Source: FACHB-1406 sp034189065
GTDB lineage: Bacteria; Cyanobacteriota; Cyanobacteriia; Cyanobacteriales; Spirulinaceae
Direction: 5' to 3'
DNA: 64,000 bases
NCBI GenBank assembly: GCA_034189065.1
Contig: JAXHVQ010000008.1
Location: 1 to 64,000, forward strand
How positions within the stretch are numbered: position 1 is the stretch's first letter; the number at the start of each line of letters is the position of its first letter. Positions 50,806 through 58,868 of this stretch are shown piece by piece. The notes below the pieces were generated by a model. The model worked only from the letters and a program-made list of their open reading frames with translations, ran no database searches and was not told the origin of the DNA. A program made the position numbers and the translations under genes.

Positions 50806-51213
50806 TTGCGTTTGCTGGGAACTTCCCCCGTACAAATGAATTGTTTTCGGACTCTACTTATTGGGCATCGCTGCCGCCGTTTTCAGACGACACCCGAGTG
50901 GGTGCGTCGAGCAATAAGTAGCTCTGAACCCGAAGTTCGATTTCAACAAGACCATAAAATTCCACGTACCCGAGGAGGAAGTAACGAACTCGACAATTTA
51001 CAGCCCTTATGTGACGAGTGTAACAATTTTTAAAGTACATCCTGTCGCGGATGCCAGCTCGAGTGCCAACGATGTAGCTGGGCTTTTCCAGAATACTTTG
51101 CTCCCCTTCGCCTCTCTTCAGAAAGTATTACGAAGCTTAGGCGTTATGCAGCTAGAACTGGCGAAGATCCCCACGAGCTATTGAACCGAATTATCGGCGA
51201 TTTTTTTACATAA
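50806..51213 (+). pseudogene. HNH-endonuclease-type protein with in-frame stop
   Basis: One frame encodes an HNH-like core, RFQQDHKIPRTRGGSNELDN and LQPLCDECNNF. TAA (51031-51033) follows, and in the same frame STSCRGCQLECQRCSWAF, PEYFAPLRLSSESITKLRRY and AARTGEDPHELLNRIIGDFF to a natural stop at 51211-51213. The second part has four Cys and a helical tail (ribbon-helix-helix-like), as in cyanobacterial HNH proteins with a Cys-rich C-terminus. The first zinc-knuckle Cys pair upstream of the core is degraded (RCRRFQ). Probably inactivated by the nonsense codon. Confidence 0.6.
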
Positions 51214-51274
51214 TTTCAGTCGCTTAACCGCGTTTAAATCCTAGTGCGAGTAAAGATCCGACCTAACACCGAAC

Positions 51275-52195
51275 TCACTGCGCTAAATCATTGTAAACAA
51301 TTTGCAAAAACTGCTCTGGTTTCAAAAACCCCTGACCCCAAACCGGATCGAAATCCGCCGTTGGGTTAGAAGCAATAAACTCCTCCATTGACATCCCTTG
51401 CTCGATGGCTGCCTTGACGCGATCGTGCACTGCCTTTAACATCTCTAAGTACACCATCAGTTCCTCTTGATTGGAAAGAGGGCCGTGACCTGGAATAATC
51501 TGAGTTTCTTCGTCAACAAAGGCCAACATCCCCTCTACTGCTGAGATTGTACCCTCAAGGGAACCGCCGCTTTCGACATCAATATAGGGATAAGAACCGT
51601 TAAAATAAGTATCGCCCGCGTGGACGACATTCGCCTCTTTGAAGTGAATAATCGAGTCGCCATCGGTATGTGCGGCATCCACATGAAACGCTTCAATGGT
51701 CTCGCCATTGAGATGAAACGTCACCGTATCATTAAAAGTAATAACCGGCAGCGCTGCATCTGGGGAAGCGGGAAATTCTCGATTTAAAACCTCCGAAAAT
51801 TGTCCGGCACTCATGCGCTTTCGCACGTTGTCGTGAGCGACAATGACAACTCCTGCCTCGCCTAAATTTTCATTCCCTCCCGTATGGTCGAAGTGCCAGT
51901 GAGTATTAATGAGAAAGCGCACGGGTTCGTCGCTAATTTCGCCCAAAGCATCGAAAATTTTCTCTGTTAGAGGGGCAAATTGGTCGTCGATGAGAAAAAT
52001 CCCATCCTCGCCCGCAGAAACGCCAATATTTCCTCCCTCCCCTACCAACATATAAATCCCATCGCCCAGGGGAAGCGTTTCAATTTGAACCTCATCAAAG
52101 TCCCGAAATTGGCTAAAAGCCGGCATTGTAAATGCGATCGCGCTCGAAATTGCAACCAAGGCGCTAAAACGATTGACCCAAGGAATAGACATCAT
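51275..52195 (-). CDS. Exported MBL-fold metallo-hydrolase
   Basis: A 306-residue protein with a signal peptide (about residues 1-28, LVAISSAIAFTMPAFSQ) and a metallo-beta-lactamase fold. The zinc motif is NTHWHFDHTGGNENLG. Further ligands are the His in VDAAHTDGDSIIHF, the Asp in VHAGDTYFNGSYPYID and the His in IIPGHGPLSNQEEL. It is closest in style to periplasmic MBL proteins related to subclass B3 or to PQQ-associated hydrolases. The substrate is unknown, and a role in antibiotic resistance should not be assumed. Two adjacent ATGs (52195, 52192). Confidence 0.88.
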   Translation of the reverse strand: MMSIPWVNRFSALVAISSAIAFTMPAFSQFRDFDEVQIETLPLGDGIYMLVGEGGNIGVSAGEDGIFLIDDQFAPLTEKIFDALGEISDEPVRFLINTHWHFDHTGGNENLGEAGVVIVAHDNVRKRMSAGQFSEVLNREFPASPDAALPVITFNDTVTFHLNGETIEAFHVDAAHTDGDSIIHFKEANVVHAGDTYFNGSYPYIDVESGGSLEGTISAVEGMLAFVDEETQIIPGHGPLSNQEELMVYLEMLKAVHDRVKAAIEQGMSMEEFIASNPTADFDPVWGQGFLKPEQFLQIVYNDLAQ

Positions 52196-52264
52196 AAGAT
52201 TTAGAGCGACGCAATCTCCTTACTATTGCATATTGCTGCACCCTGCGATCGCCTACACCCTCTC

Positions 52265-52546
52265 TTATTCTTCCCTGGGTTCGCAGCCAATGCCATCCCG
52301 GTTGCCATCGAGTCGATGGGGATCGGGAGGACGAACGGTGAAGTTTTTTTGCTTAATATCGCTACAATCTAAATCCGGTCCCAAAGGAGGAATGCAAAAA
52401 TCGGGATAGGCTGCATCGCACCTCCCAGCTTGGGTTTGGTAATTGGCGCGTGCGGATCGAGGCTGTTCTTGCTGCATCGGAATGAAAACAGCTAACGCGA
52501 TCGCGCCGCCGAGTAAAGCAAGAAAGGGAGGAGAATTGTCTGCCAT
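52265..52546 (-). CDS. Excalibur calcium-binding domain protein
   Basis: A 93-residue protein with an N-terminal hydrophobic anchor (PFLALLGGAIALAVFIPM) and a C-terminal excalibur motif LDCSDIKQKNFTVRPPDPHR followed by LDGNRDGIGCE, where DxDxDG-like acidic residues and paired Cys bind calcium. ATG 52546 (MADNSPP) is preferred; the 15 residues before it are not family-like. It probably faces the periplasm or cell surface. Confidence 0.82.
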   Translation of the reverse strand: MADNSPPFLALLGGAIALAVFIPMQQEQPRSARANYQTQAGRCDAAYPDFCIPPLGPDLDCSDIKQKNFTVRPPDPHRLDGNRDGIGCEPREE

Positions 52547-52693
52547 TTCAGTAACCCGTAAACAGTAAATCGTCAACAGCGATCGCAGCAACGTAAATTA
52601 ATTTTATGGCACAACTGACGCAAATTCGCTCTCAGACCCGAAATTTCTAGATTCGGGCGTGTAGTCCCCTAAAAAATTATAGACCGCCACTTT

Positions 52694-53809
52694 ATGAGTT
52701 CTAGCGAACCTACTATCAAACGCTTTCCCTGTCCCCAATGCGGTGCTGAAGCCACTTTTAACCCCCAAGTGGGGAAACTTAAGTGCGATTACTGCGGTTG
52801 GGAAGACGAAATTCCGCAAACCGCCGCTCTTGTGGAGGAAAACTCTTACGAACAGTATCTCAATACTAACCATACTCGCCTCGAAACTCTCTCTTCAACG
52901 GCCCTCGAGGTAAGCTGCAACAACTGCGGGGCTAGCATTACCTTTGAACCGCCGCAAGTTGCCGGTCAATGTCCGTTTTGCGCGGCTGCCATCGTCTCCC
53001 AACCCCAACTCGCCGATCCCACATTAGCACCTCAAGGGATCGTTCCTTTTGCCCTCGGTCGCCGGGACGCGAGAAAGCATTTACAAAAGTGGATCGATTC
53101 GCGCCGATTTGCACCGAGTGCCTTAAAAGATTTAGCCCAACAGGAAAAGATTCAAGGCGTGTATCTCCCTTTTTGGACTTACGACGCTCAAACCCACAGT
53201 CATTATACTGGCGATCGCGGCGACTATTATTATGTCACCGAAACCTATACTGAGACTAACGCTGAGGGGGAAGAGGAAACCAACACTCGCGAAGTTCGGC
53301 ATACGCGCTGGCATTCTACGTCGGGACGGGTATCGCGCTTTTTTGACGATATTTTGGTTCCGGCAACGAAGTTGGTTGATTTGAGTCGTTTGAGGGCGTT
53401 GGAACCGTGGCATCTCCAGGACTCTTTACGTCCCTACGAGCCCTCATATTTAGCGGGATTTGAGGCACAGCGATCGCAAGTTTCTCTCAAAGAGGGGTTT
53501 GCCACCGCTAAAAGTGCGATGGCGGCTCAAATTCACATTGATGTAAAACGCGATATCGGCGGCGACGAACAGCGCGTTGGCAATATTTCTACTTCCTACA
53601 GTGCCATTACCTTTAAGCCGATTTTACTGCCGGTATGGTTGACTTCCTACCGTTACAATAACCAACAATATCAAGTTCTCATTAACGCGCGTACCGGCGA
53701 AATTCAAGGCGATCGCCCCTATAGTAAGCTTAAGATTACCCTAGCCGTCATCGGCGGAATTTTGGCTGCGGCTTTGATTATAGGGTTAATCGCCTTCTTA
53801 TCCCGATAA
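52694..53809 (+). CDS. Double zinc-ribbon membrane protein (TFIIB-type zinc ribbon)
   Basis: A 371-residue protein with two zinc ribbons: FPCPQCGAEATFNPQVGKLK then CDYCGW (residues ~11-35), and VSCNNCGASITFEPP then CPFCAA (~73-95). A long beta-rich middle region follows (GVYLPFWTYDAQTHSHYTGD, with a Glu/Thr-rich insert YTETNAEGEEETNTREVRHT) and one C-terminal TM helix (ITLAVIGGILAAALIIGLIA). Related proteins are usually called primosomal N'-like or zinc-ribbon proteins without known function. No operon partner. Confidence 0.82.
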   Translation: MSSSEPTIKRFPCPQCGAEATFNPQVGKLKCDYCGWEDEIPQTAALVEENSYEQYLNTNHTRLETLSSTALEVSCNNCGASITFEPPQVAGQCPFCAAAIVSQPQLADPTLAPQGIVPFALGRRDARKHLQKWIDSRRFAPSALKDLAQQEKIQGVYLPFWTYDAQTHSHYTGDRGDYYYVTETYTETNAEGEEETNTREVRHTRWHSTSGRVSRFFDDILVPATKLVDLSRLRALEPWHLQDSLRPYEPSYLAGFEAQRSQVSLKEGFATAKSAMAAQIHIDVKRDIGGDEQRVGNISTSYSAITFKPILLPVWLTSYRYNNQQYQVLINARTGEIQGDRPYSKLKITLAVIGGILAAALIIGLIAFLSR

Positions 53810-53927
53810 GACCAACAACGTTCTGAAAAGAGAAGCAATTCAAAGGATTCGGGGTTGTGAAAATGCACTTCCCCGACCATAATAATTAATTGCTGAATTC
53901 GTCATTATTTAACTCACTGCCTTCAGA

Positions 53928-54737
53928 ATGCCCGTTCCTTTTAGCAATTCTCGCATTCGACTTCCACAAGGACAAATTTTTTGGCGCGAAATCGGTCGCC
54001 ATACCACTCCCGTCGTATTTTTGCACGGTTCGGGTCGCGACGGCAGTCAATGGATTCCCGTTCTCGAACGTTTGGGCGAAACGCACCATTGTTTGGCTTT
54101 AGATTTGTTAGGATTTGGGGATTCGGAATATCCGATCGCGCACTGCTCGATTCAATTATTGGTGGAAAGTTTGGCGAGTTATGCGGACGCGCTGCACCTG
54201 GAACAAGTTGATTTGGTGGGCCATTCTCTGGGAGGATGGGTTGCGGCGAGTTATGCTTTGCAACATCCCGAACGAGTGAGGCGATTGGTTTTGTTTTCGC
54301 CGTTGGGGGTAGAAGGAACCGGAAAAGCTCCCTTTCAACGGTGGGAGAAACGGTTAGTCAGTCCGTTTCCCCTTTGGGTGTGGGTATTGCGATCGCTTCG
54401 TCCTTTGGCTAAATTGTTGGGGTGGAAGGAAAAAATTGACAAACTTTTGACCCGACGCGAACAATTGCTAAAATGTCCCATAACTTGCGACTTATTATTG
54501 CGTCGTTCGGACCGAGAAATTCAAGGCGAACTTCTCGATAATCGTTTAGAGTTTATTCAAGTTCCCACTCTCGTTATTCAAGGGAAAGAGGACGAATCGA
54601 TTAATCTGTCTCGCGCTCAAACCTACGCTGCACTCATTCCCGAAGCCAAACTGTGCCTCATTCCTGGCGAAAAGGGGAATCTTCCCGAAACGGCTTGCGA
54701 TCGCGCTGTGTTTGAAATTCAACAGTTTCTTTTATAA
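53928..54737 (+). CDS. Alpha/beta-hydrolase fold protein with atypical catalytic His region
   Basis: A 269-residue alpha/beta hydrolase: VVFLHGSGRDGSQWIPVLER (oxyanion loop), LALDLLGFGDSEYP, and the nucleophile elbow DLVGHSLGGWVAASYALQHP (Ser). The acid is probably Asp in LVIQGKEDESINLS. The usual catalytic His (xPGxGHxxxxE) is replaced by LIPGEKGNLPETA, with no His at the position, so classical hydrolase activity is doubtful. The cap domain contains PLWVWVLRSLRPLAKLLGW. The substrate is unknown. Confidence 0.85.
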   Translation: MPVPFSNSRIRLPQGQIFWREIGRHTTPVVFLHGSGRDGSQWIPVLERLGETHHCLALDLLGFGDSEYPIAHCSIQLLVESLASYADALHLEQVDLVGHSLGGWVAASYALQHPERVRRLVLFSPLGVEGTGKAPFQRWEKRLVSPFPLWVWVLRSLRPLAKLLGWKEKIDKLLTRREQLLKCPITCDLLLRRSDREIQGELLDNRLEFIQVPTLVIQGKEDESINLSRAQTYAALIPEAKLCLIPGEKGNLPETACDRAVFEIQQFLL

Positions 54738-54755
54738 GTAAAAAGCTTAGTTCGT

Positions 54756-54804
54756 AGTAGGGACTTTAGTCCCTGTCCTTCCGCAGTAGGGACTTTAGTC
54801 CCTG
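54756..54804. repeat. Two copies of a 20-bp GGGACT/AGTCCC hairpin repeat
   Basis: AGTAGGGACTTTAGTCCCTG occurs at 54756-54775 and 54785-54804, just after the hydrolase stop codon. Each can form a six-pair hairpin; neither is followed by a T-tract. Confidence 0.88.
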
Positions 54805-54854
54805 CCCTTCGGAAAATCTGCCATATTTAAGGTAGAGTGACTCAAGATAGAACC

Positions 54855-55298
54855 ATGCAATCGAGCGATAATGTTTCAATGGGCAGAATCATCACCACTT
54901 TAACCCTTACCAATCGCGCAGACCAAGCTGTAGCGGAACGAGGATTCATTCGGTTCGACCAAATTCGCTCCGCTACATTAAATAATGTTTTAGTCGATAC
55001 AGGTGCAACGACACTCTGTTTGCCTGCTGCTACAATTGCTCAATTAGGATTACAACTCCTTAAAGAAGTGGATGTGGAAACGGCAAACGGCATTGGAAAA
55101 GCGAAAATCTTTCAAGATGCTAAAATTTCATTGCTCGGACGGGAAGGAACCTTTGAGTGTTTGGAACTTCCAGGAGGAAGTAATCCTTTACTCGGTGTCA
55201 TCCCATTAGAAGCGTTGGGAATTGAATTAGATTTAAAAAATCAACAGTTGGTTGTCCTGCCAATTAGTCCGAGTCAAACTTATCTCACAATTTTATAA
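54855..55298 (+). CDS. Retropepsin-like aspartyl protease family protein, copy 1
   Basis: A 147-residue clan AA aspartic protease-like protein. The catalytic signature is NVLVDTGATTLCLPAATIAQ (Asp-Thr-Gly), with the second conserved region VETANGIGKAKIF and the C-terminal GSNPLLGVIPLEALGIELD. A single domain means it would have to dimerise, as retropepsins do. The ATG at 54855 matches the start of copy 2, with the same upstream sequence ctcaagatagaac. The role is unknown. It is the left half of a 586-bp tandem duplication. Confidence 0.82.
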   Translation: MQSSDNVSMGRIITTLTLTNRADQAVAERGFIRFDQIRSATLNNVLVDTGATTLCLPAATIAQLGLQLLKEVDVETANGIGKAKIFQDAKISLLGREGTFECLELPGGSNPLLGVIPLEALGIELDLKNQQLVVLPISPSQTYLTIL

Positions 55299-55309
55299 CG
55301 ATGCAAGGG

Positions 55310-55362
55310 CAGCTCAATCTCTTTTTTTGCGCCTGTCCTAGTCGCGATCGCGTTAATTTTAG
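55310..55362 (+). pseudogene. Vestige of the 5' end of the ExbB-like gene between the protease copies
   Basis: The sequence cctagtcgcgatcgcgttaa plus ttttaga after protease copy 1 closely resembles the start of the ExbB-like gene downstream of copy 2 (ccttagtcgccatcgcgcta plus attttagag, from about 55957). This suggests that the duplicated unit included the beginning of that gene. The remnant is short and not translated. Confidence 0.5.
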
Positions 55363-55440
55363 AACATTCCACAACTTCACAACTTCGCGCACCCTCGGAA
55401 AATCTGCCATATTTAAGGTAGAGTAACTCAAGATAGAACT

Positions 55441-55884
55441 ATGCAATCGGTCGATAATATTTCAATGGGCAGAATCATCACCACTTTAACCGTTACCAAT
55501 CGTCTAGACCAAGGCTTAGCGGAACGAGGATTCATTCGGTTCGACCAAATTCGCTCCGCTACGTTGAATGATGTTTTAGTCGATACAGGTGCAACAACAC
55601 TCTGTTTGCCTGCTGCTACAATTGCTCGAGTAGGATTACAACTCCTTAAAGAAGTGGATGTAGAAACAGCAAACGGCATTGGAAAAGCGAAAATCTTTCA
55701 AGATGCTAAAATCTCACTGCTCGGACGGGAAGGAACCTTTGAATGCTTGGAAATTCCAGGAGGAAGTAATCCTTTACTCGGTGTCATCCCGTTAGAAGCG
55801 TTGGGCATTGAATTAGATTTAAAAAATCAACAGTTGGTTGTCTTGCCTATTAGCCCAAATCAAACGTATCTTACAATCTTATAG
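55441..55884 (+). CDS. Retropepsin-like aspartyl protease family protein, copy 2
   Basis: A 147-residue near-identical paralogue of copy 1: DVLVDTGATTLCLPAATIAR, then EVDVETANGIGKAKIFQDAK and PLLGVIPLEALGIELDLKNQ. Differences are few and scattered. The upstream ~45 bases (ggaaaatctgccatattta and on) are also duplicated, so each copy may have its own promoter. The ExbB-like gene starts 15 bases downstream, so copy 2 may be co-transcribed with it. Confidence 0.82.
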   Translation: MQSVDNISMGRIITTLTVTNRLDQGLAERGFIRFDQIRSATLNDVLVDTGATTLCLPAATIARVGLQLLKEVDVETANGIGKAKIFQDAKISLLGREGTFECLEIPGGSNPLLGVIPLEALGIELDLKNQQLVVLPISPNQTYLTIL

Positions 55885-55899
55885 CATCTTTGCAGTTTA

Positions 55900-56529
55900 A
55901 TGTCAATTCGATTATTTTCTTTGGGCGGAATTGTTTTAATTCCCCTATGTATATTTTCCTTAGTCGCCATCGCGCTAATTTTAGAGCGACTTTATTTTTG
56001 GTGGCGAATTCAAAGGCAGCAAGAGCCGGTCATTCGAGAATTTCTTCTGCGCTACCCGGAAGACCCCCAAGGGGCAATTTCCATATTAGAAAAGAATGAA
56101 AATGTACCCCTCGCACGCATTTTTTTAGCCCCATTGGAGCTCAAAGACCCAACTCCAGAAGATTTTAGTCTCGCCCTCGAAAGTGCAGCACAAGCTGAAA
56201 TTCTGTTACTCAAACGTTTTAACACATTATTAGAGACAATTATTGCCGTTTCTCCTTTATTAGGTCTGCTCGGAACTATCCTCGGACTCATCGAAGCCTT
56301 TTCCGCGTTGAAATTAGGCGATGTTGGCGGCACAGATACCGCACAAGTTAGCTTTGGAATTAGCGATGCGCTGGTTACGACGGCAGTCGGTCTAATTGTC
56401 GCAATTTTTACGCTTTTATTCGCTAATTTATTTCGCGGTCTCTATCGCCGTCAGTTAGCATTAATTCAAAGATACGGGGGACAATTTGAATTGTTTTATC
56501 GGCATTTTTACTATCATTCGAGATTCTAA
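55900..56529 (+). CDS. MotA/TolQ/ExbB proton channel family protein
   Basis: A 209-residue inner-membrane protein. TM1 (about residues 8-28, LGGIVLIPLCIFSLVAIALI) precedes a cytoplasmic helical region, then TM2 (SPLLGLLGTILGLIEAFSAL, ~126-145) and TM3 (VTTAVGLIVAIFTLLFANLF, ~167-187) with the conserved Pro/Thr-lined channel residues. It would form a proton channel with an ExbD/TolR partner to energise an outer-membrane or motor function. No exbD or tonB is in the window. It follows the protease copy closely. Confidence 0.9.
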   Translation: MSIRLFSLGGIVLIPLCIFSLVAIALILERLYFWWRIQRQQEPVIREFLLRYPEDPQGAISILEKNENVPLARIFLAPLELKDPTPEDFSLALESAAQAEILLLKRFNTLLETIIAVSPLLGLLGTILGLIEAFSALKLGDVGGTDTAQVSFGISDALVTTAVGLIVAIFTLLFANLFRGLYRRQLALIQRYGGQFELFYRHFYYHSRF

Positions 56530-56850
56530 ACTGTGCTATTAAGCAAGCCTTAGCCATTATTAAGTCCCTCGCCAAAATTAGTTGCATATAGCGACTCTTG
56601 AGGACTAAAGCACAGTGGGAGTTCTGGGCGGGTGTCAGGAGTAATCTATTTTGTGTAAGTGCTTAGGACGTGGGGGAAAAGTTTGCCTGCTTCCAATAAA
56701 TGATAAATGACAGATGACAAATGACAAACAGTCAAAAATCCAGAGTGTATAATTGTGGTGCTTGAGGAACATATTGCAATTTGGCATCAAGCTAGAATTG
56801 AAGACTTGACATCGAACAGCCGCAAATCCACTTACACTCAGGGGAGTTTT

Positions 56851-57570
56851 ATGCGCGATCGCCAGCAAAGCCCGTTATCCGATACCCAACCTAATGAAGA
56901 ATCGTTGATTATCGAAGCTGAGAGAACCCCAGAACAACTGGAAATGGCGAACAAAATTCCCTTTAACTTCGAGACTTGCTTCCAAGGACGGATGGGAATG
57001 TATGGCGAACTGCAACGGGTGGCAGATTATCTCGACGCTCACGAGGGTTGGTTTTGTCGCTGTGCCAAACCCATGAAAGCAGAACCCTTGGGCGAAAACG
57101 GCTATATCCTCACAATCGGACGGTTTGGCTCCTTTGGTTACGAAGTCGAACCTAAAATGGGTGTCGTCCTCTTGCCATCCCAGGAAGGCGTATATCTCAT
57201 GCACAGCGTCCCCGTTCCCGACTATACCCCCCCCGGATACGACATCGATTATCAAGCTTCGATGACGTTGCTGGAAGTGCCTACCGAAGAAATCGACTGG
57301 GCAGTTGCGTCGAAGCAACGAGCCAAAATCGCGCAGTTTCCCTCTCTCGTAACGCAAGTCGAGTGGCAATTACAACTGCGAGTGACGGTCAATTTCCCTA
57401 AGTTTATTTACAAACTGCCTCCCTCGCTTATTCAAAATACAGGCGATCGCCTACTCGCTCAAATTGTACGCCAAATTTCGCCGCGCTTAACCTACAAAGT
57501 CCAAAGCGACTTTCACCGCAGTTTAAACTTGCCCCTGCCGCCTAAACAGTCACGCAAATTAGAAGGGTAG
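56851..57570 (+). CDS. DUF1997 family protein
   Basis: A 239-residue DUF1997 protein, a family restricted to cyanobacteria and plastids with no established function. Motifs: KIPFNFETCFQGRMGMYGEL, VADYLDAHEGWFCRCAKPM, GRFGSFGYEVEPKMGVVLLP and VEWQLQLRVTVNFPKFIYK. The fold is beta-rich. ATG 56851 is preferred because ggggag is well spaced before it; the frame upstream begins with GTG and lacks family features. Confidence 0.83.
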   Translation: MRDRQQSPLSDTQPNEESLIIEAERTPEQLEMANKIPFNFETCFQGRMGMYGELQRVADYLDAHEGWFCRCAKPMKAEPLGENGYILTIGRFGSFGYEVEPKMGVVLLPSQEGVYLMHSVPVPDYTPPGYDIDYQASMTLLEVPTEEIDWAVASKQRAKIAQFPSLVTQVEWQLQLRVTVNFPKFIYKLPPSLIQNTGDRLLAQIVRQISPRLTYKVQSDFHRSLNLPLPPKQSRKLEG

Positions 57571-57709
57571 TCTTTTTTGCGATCGCGTTGAGACAAAATC
57601 CAGAATCGAGAAAATCCTCCAGTTATCGTTTAAATTGTAACTCCTTGTTAACACTTCAAATGATGCAGCCGCCTTCGTACTAAACTAAGGAACTGAAACA
57701 GGGAAATAT
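57571..57709. other. AT-rich spacer before the IS remnant
   Basis: Between DUF1997 and the IS remnant. It contains no gene; two short ATG-led frames have no recognisable features. Confidence 0.5.
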
Positions 57710-58072
57710 GAGTAAAATTGACATCCTCACCGCCGTAAACGGACGGTGATTCCTAAGACTCGCGACTTAGGTTTCTGCTTCACTCACCGTTGCATACCAC
57801 AGTTAAAACCATGTACTGTCTTACACAGAGTCCACAGACTTTCAACCCATTGCAGAGTCCCGATTCCGCAAGCCCTGCGGTACGGTGCCTTAAAAAGACT
57901 TAATACTCACTGCTTGGATATTTTACCCGTACAAGCTTTTCTGCACGGAACCCAATATATCCAGTTTTCAAGGTACGGTCTCCGCTCGCGATTGTTTTCG
58001 CGAGTCAGAACTTATACATTTTAGCAAAAACTAAAGCCGTCCTCAAAGGACGGGGTTTCAGACCCAGGAGAT
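57710..58072 (-). mobile_element. tnpB-less IS200/IS605-type remnant with omega-RNA-like right end
   Basis: Read on the minus strand: a left-end hairpin CCGTCC TTTG AGGACGG (near 58039-58053), a short non-coding middle, then a stretch resembling the 3' end of cyanobacterial tnpB and its overlapping omega-RNA (GGCACCGTACCGCAGGGC, GTCTGTGGACTC, ATGGTTTTAACTG, GGTGAGTGAAGCAG). It ends in the right-end hairpin with CACCG and CGGTG arms (57730-57750). No TnpA or TnpB frame is present. It looks like a PATE- or MITE-type derivative. Its identity is from memory of such ends, not a search. The left end touches the ribosome-binding region of the next gene. Confidence 0.65.
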
Positions 58073-58076
58073 TTCG

Positions 58077-58868
58077 ATGAAAGGTAAAACGCTCGAACGG
58101 CTAAACTCAAACATAGCCAAAATTCCAACGGCCGTGCTGCTCGCCTCCATCGTTGCGATCGCCTCGTCCCAAAGCGCTCGGGCGCTTTCCTTTTTCACAG
58201 AGCGATCGGCTTTTAACAGCAACGACCGCGTGGATTGGTCGAGTTTAGGTCCAGTCCTGACACCCCCTCCAGACCCGTCTGATTTTTTACCGTTTTCTTT
58301 CTCTGCCACTTCTCAAAAGGGGTTGAATTTGGATGTGGATATTCCATTTCCGCCCCTCACCTCTGGCATCACTCCACCCTTTGTCTTCCAAACGTTACCC
58401 TCTCCCACAGGCATTCCCACCAACTTTGCTCCCGGAGATTTTATCTTATTTACCGGACTTCAACCGGGCATTTTTCCAGCACCGGGAAATCCGGGACCGC
58501 TGACGATTACTTTCGAGCAGCCTGTTTTTGGTGCCGGAACTCAAATTGCAGTAGACGATACGCCTTTGTTTACGGGGTTTATTTCAGCTTTCGACAAAGA
58601 TGATAATTTGTTGGGCGAATTTTCGGCTGAGGGAACCTCTTCCCTTGCGCTGGACAATTCAGCACTTTTCCTGGGCGTTCGCAACGATATTCCCAATATC
58701 TCGAAGATCGTTTTGAGGAGTTCGGCTCCCAATCGGGCAGTAGGGATTAATCAGTTGAGCATCGAGCGCGCCGATGTTGGGGAACCTAATATTTCGCCTT
58801 TGGGTTGGGTTTTCGCTGCGGTGGGAGCAGGAATGGTGTTGCAAGGACGACGAGGAGTATTTCGATAA
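58077..58868 (+). CDS. Secreted protein with PEP-CTERM-like C-terminus
   Basis: A 263-residue protein with a signal peptide (residues ~14-36, TAVLLASIVAIASSQSARA), a beta-rich Pro/Phe-rich body (PPDPSDFLPFSFSATSQKGL, FAPGDFILFTGLQPGIFPAP), and a C-terminus of GEPNISPLGWVFAAVGAGMV, then LQGRRG. An Asn-Pro/Glu-Pro motif, a TM helix and an Arg cluster make a PEP-CTERM-type sorting signal, implying processing by an exosortase. The gene begins 5 bases after the IS remnant, with aggag upstream. Function unknown. Confidence 0.72.
   Translation: MKGKTLERLNSNIAKIPTAVLLASIVAIASSQSARALSFFTERSAFNSNDRVDWSSLGPVLTPPPDPSDFLPFSFSATSQKGLNLDVDIPFPPLTSGITPPFVFQTLPSPTGIPTNFAPGDFILFTGLQPGIFPAPGNPGPLTITFEQPVFGAGTQIAVDDTPLFTGFISAFDKDDNLLGEFSAEGTSSLALDNSALFLGVRNDIPNISKIVLRSSAPNRAVGINQLSIERADVGEPNISPLGWVFAAVGAGMVLQGRRGVFR

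Noticed and set aside
57746..58024. 92-residue plus-strand frame in the IS remnant
   Set aside because: Its sequence is the complement of the right-end/omega-RNA-like region and has no protein family character.
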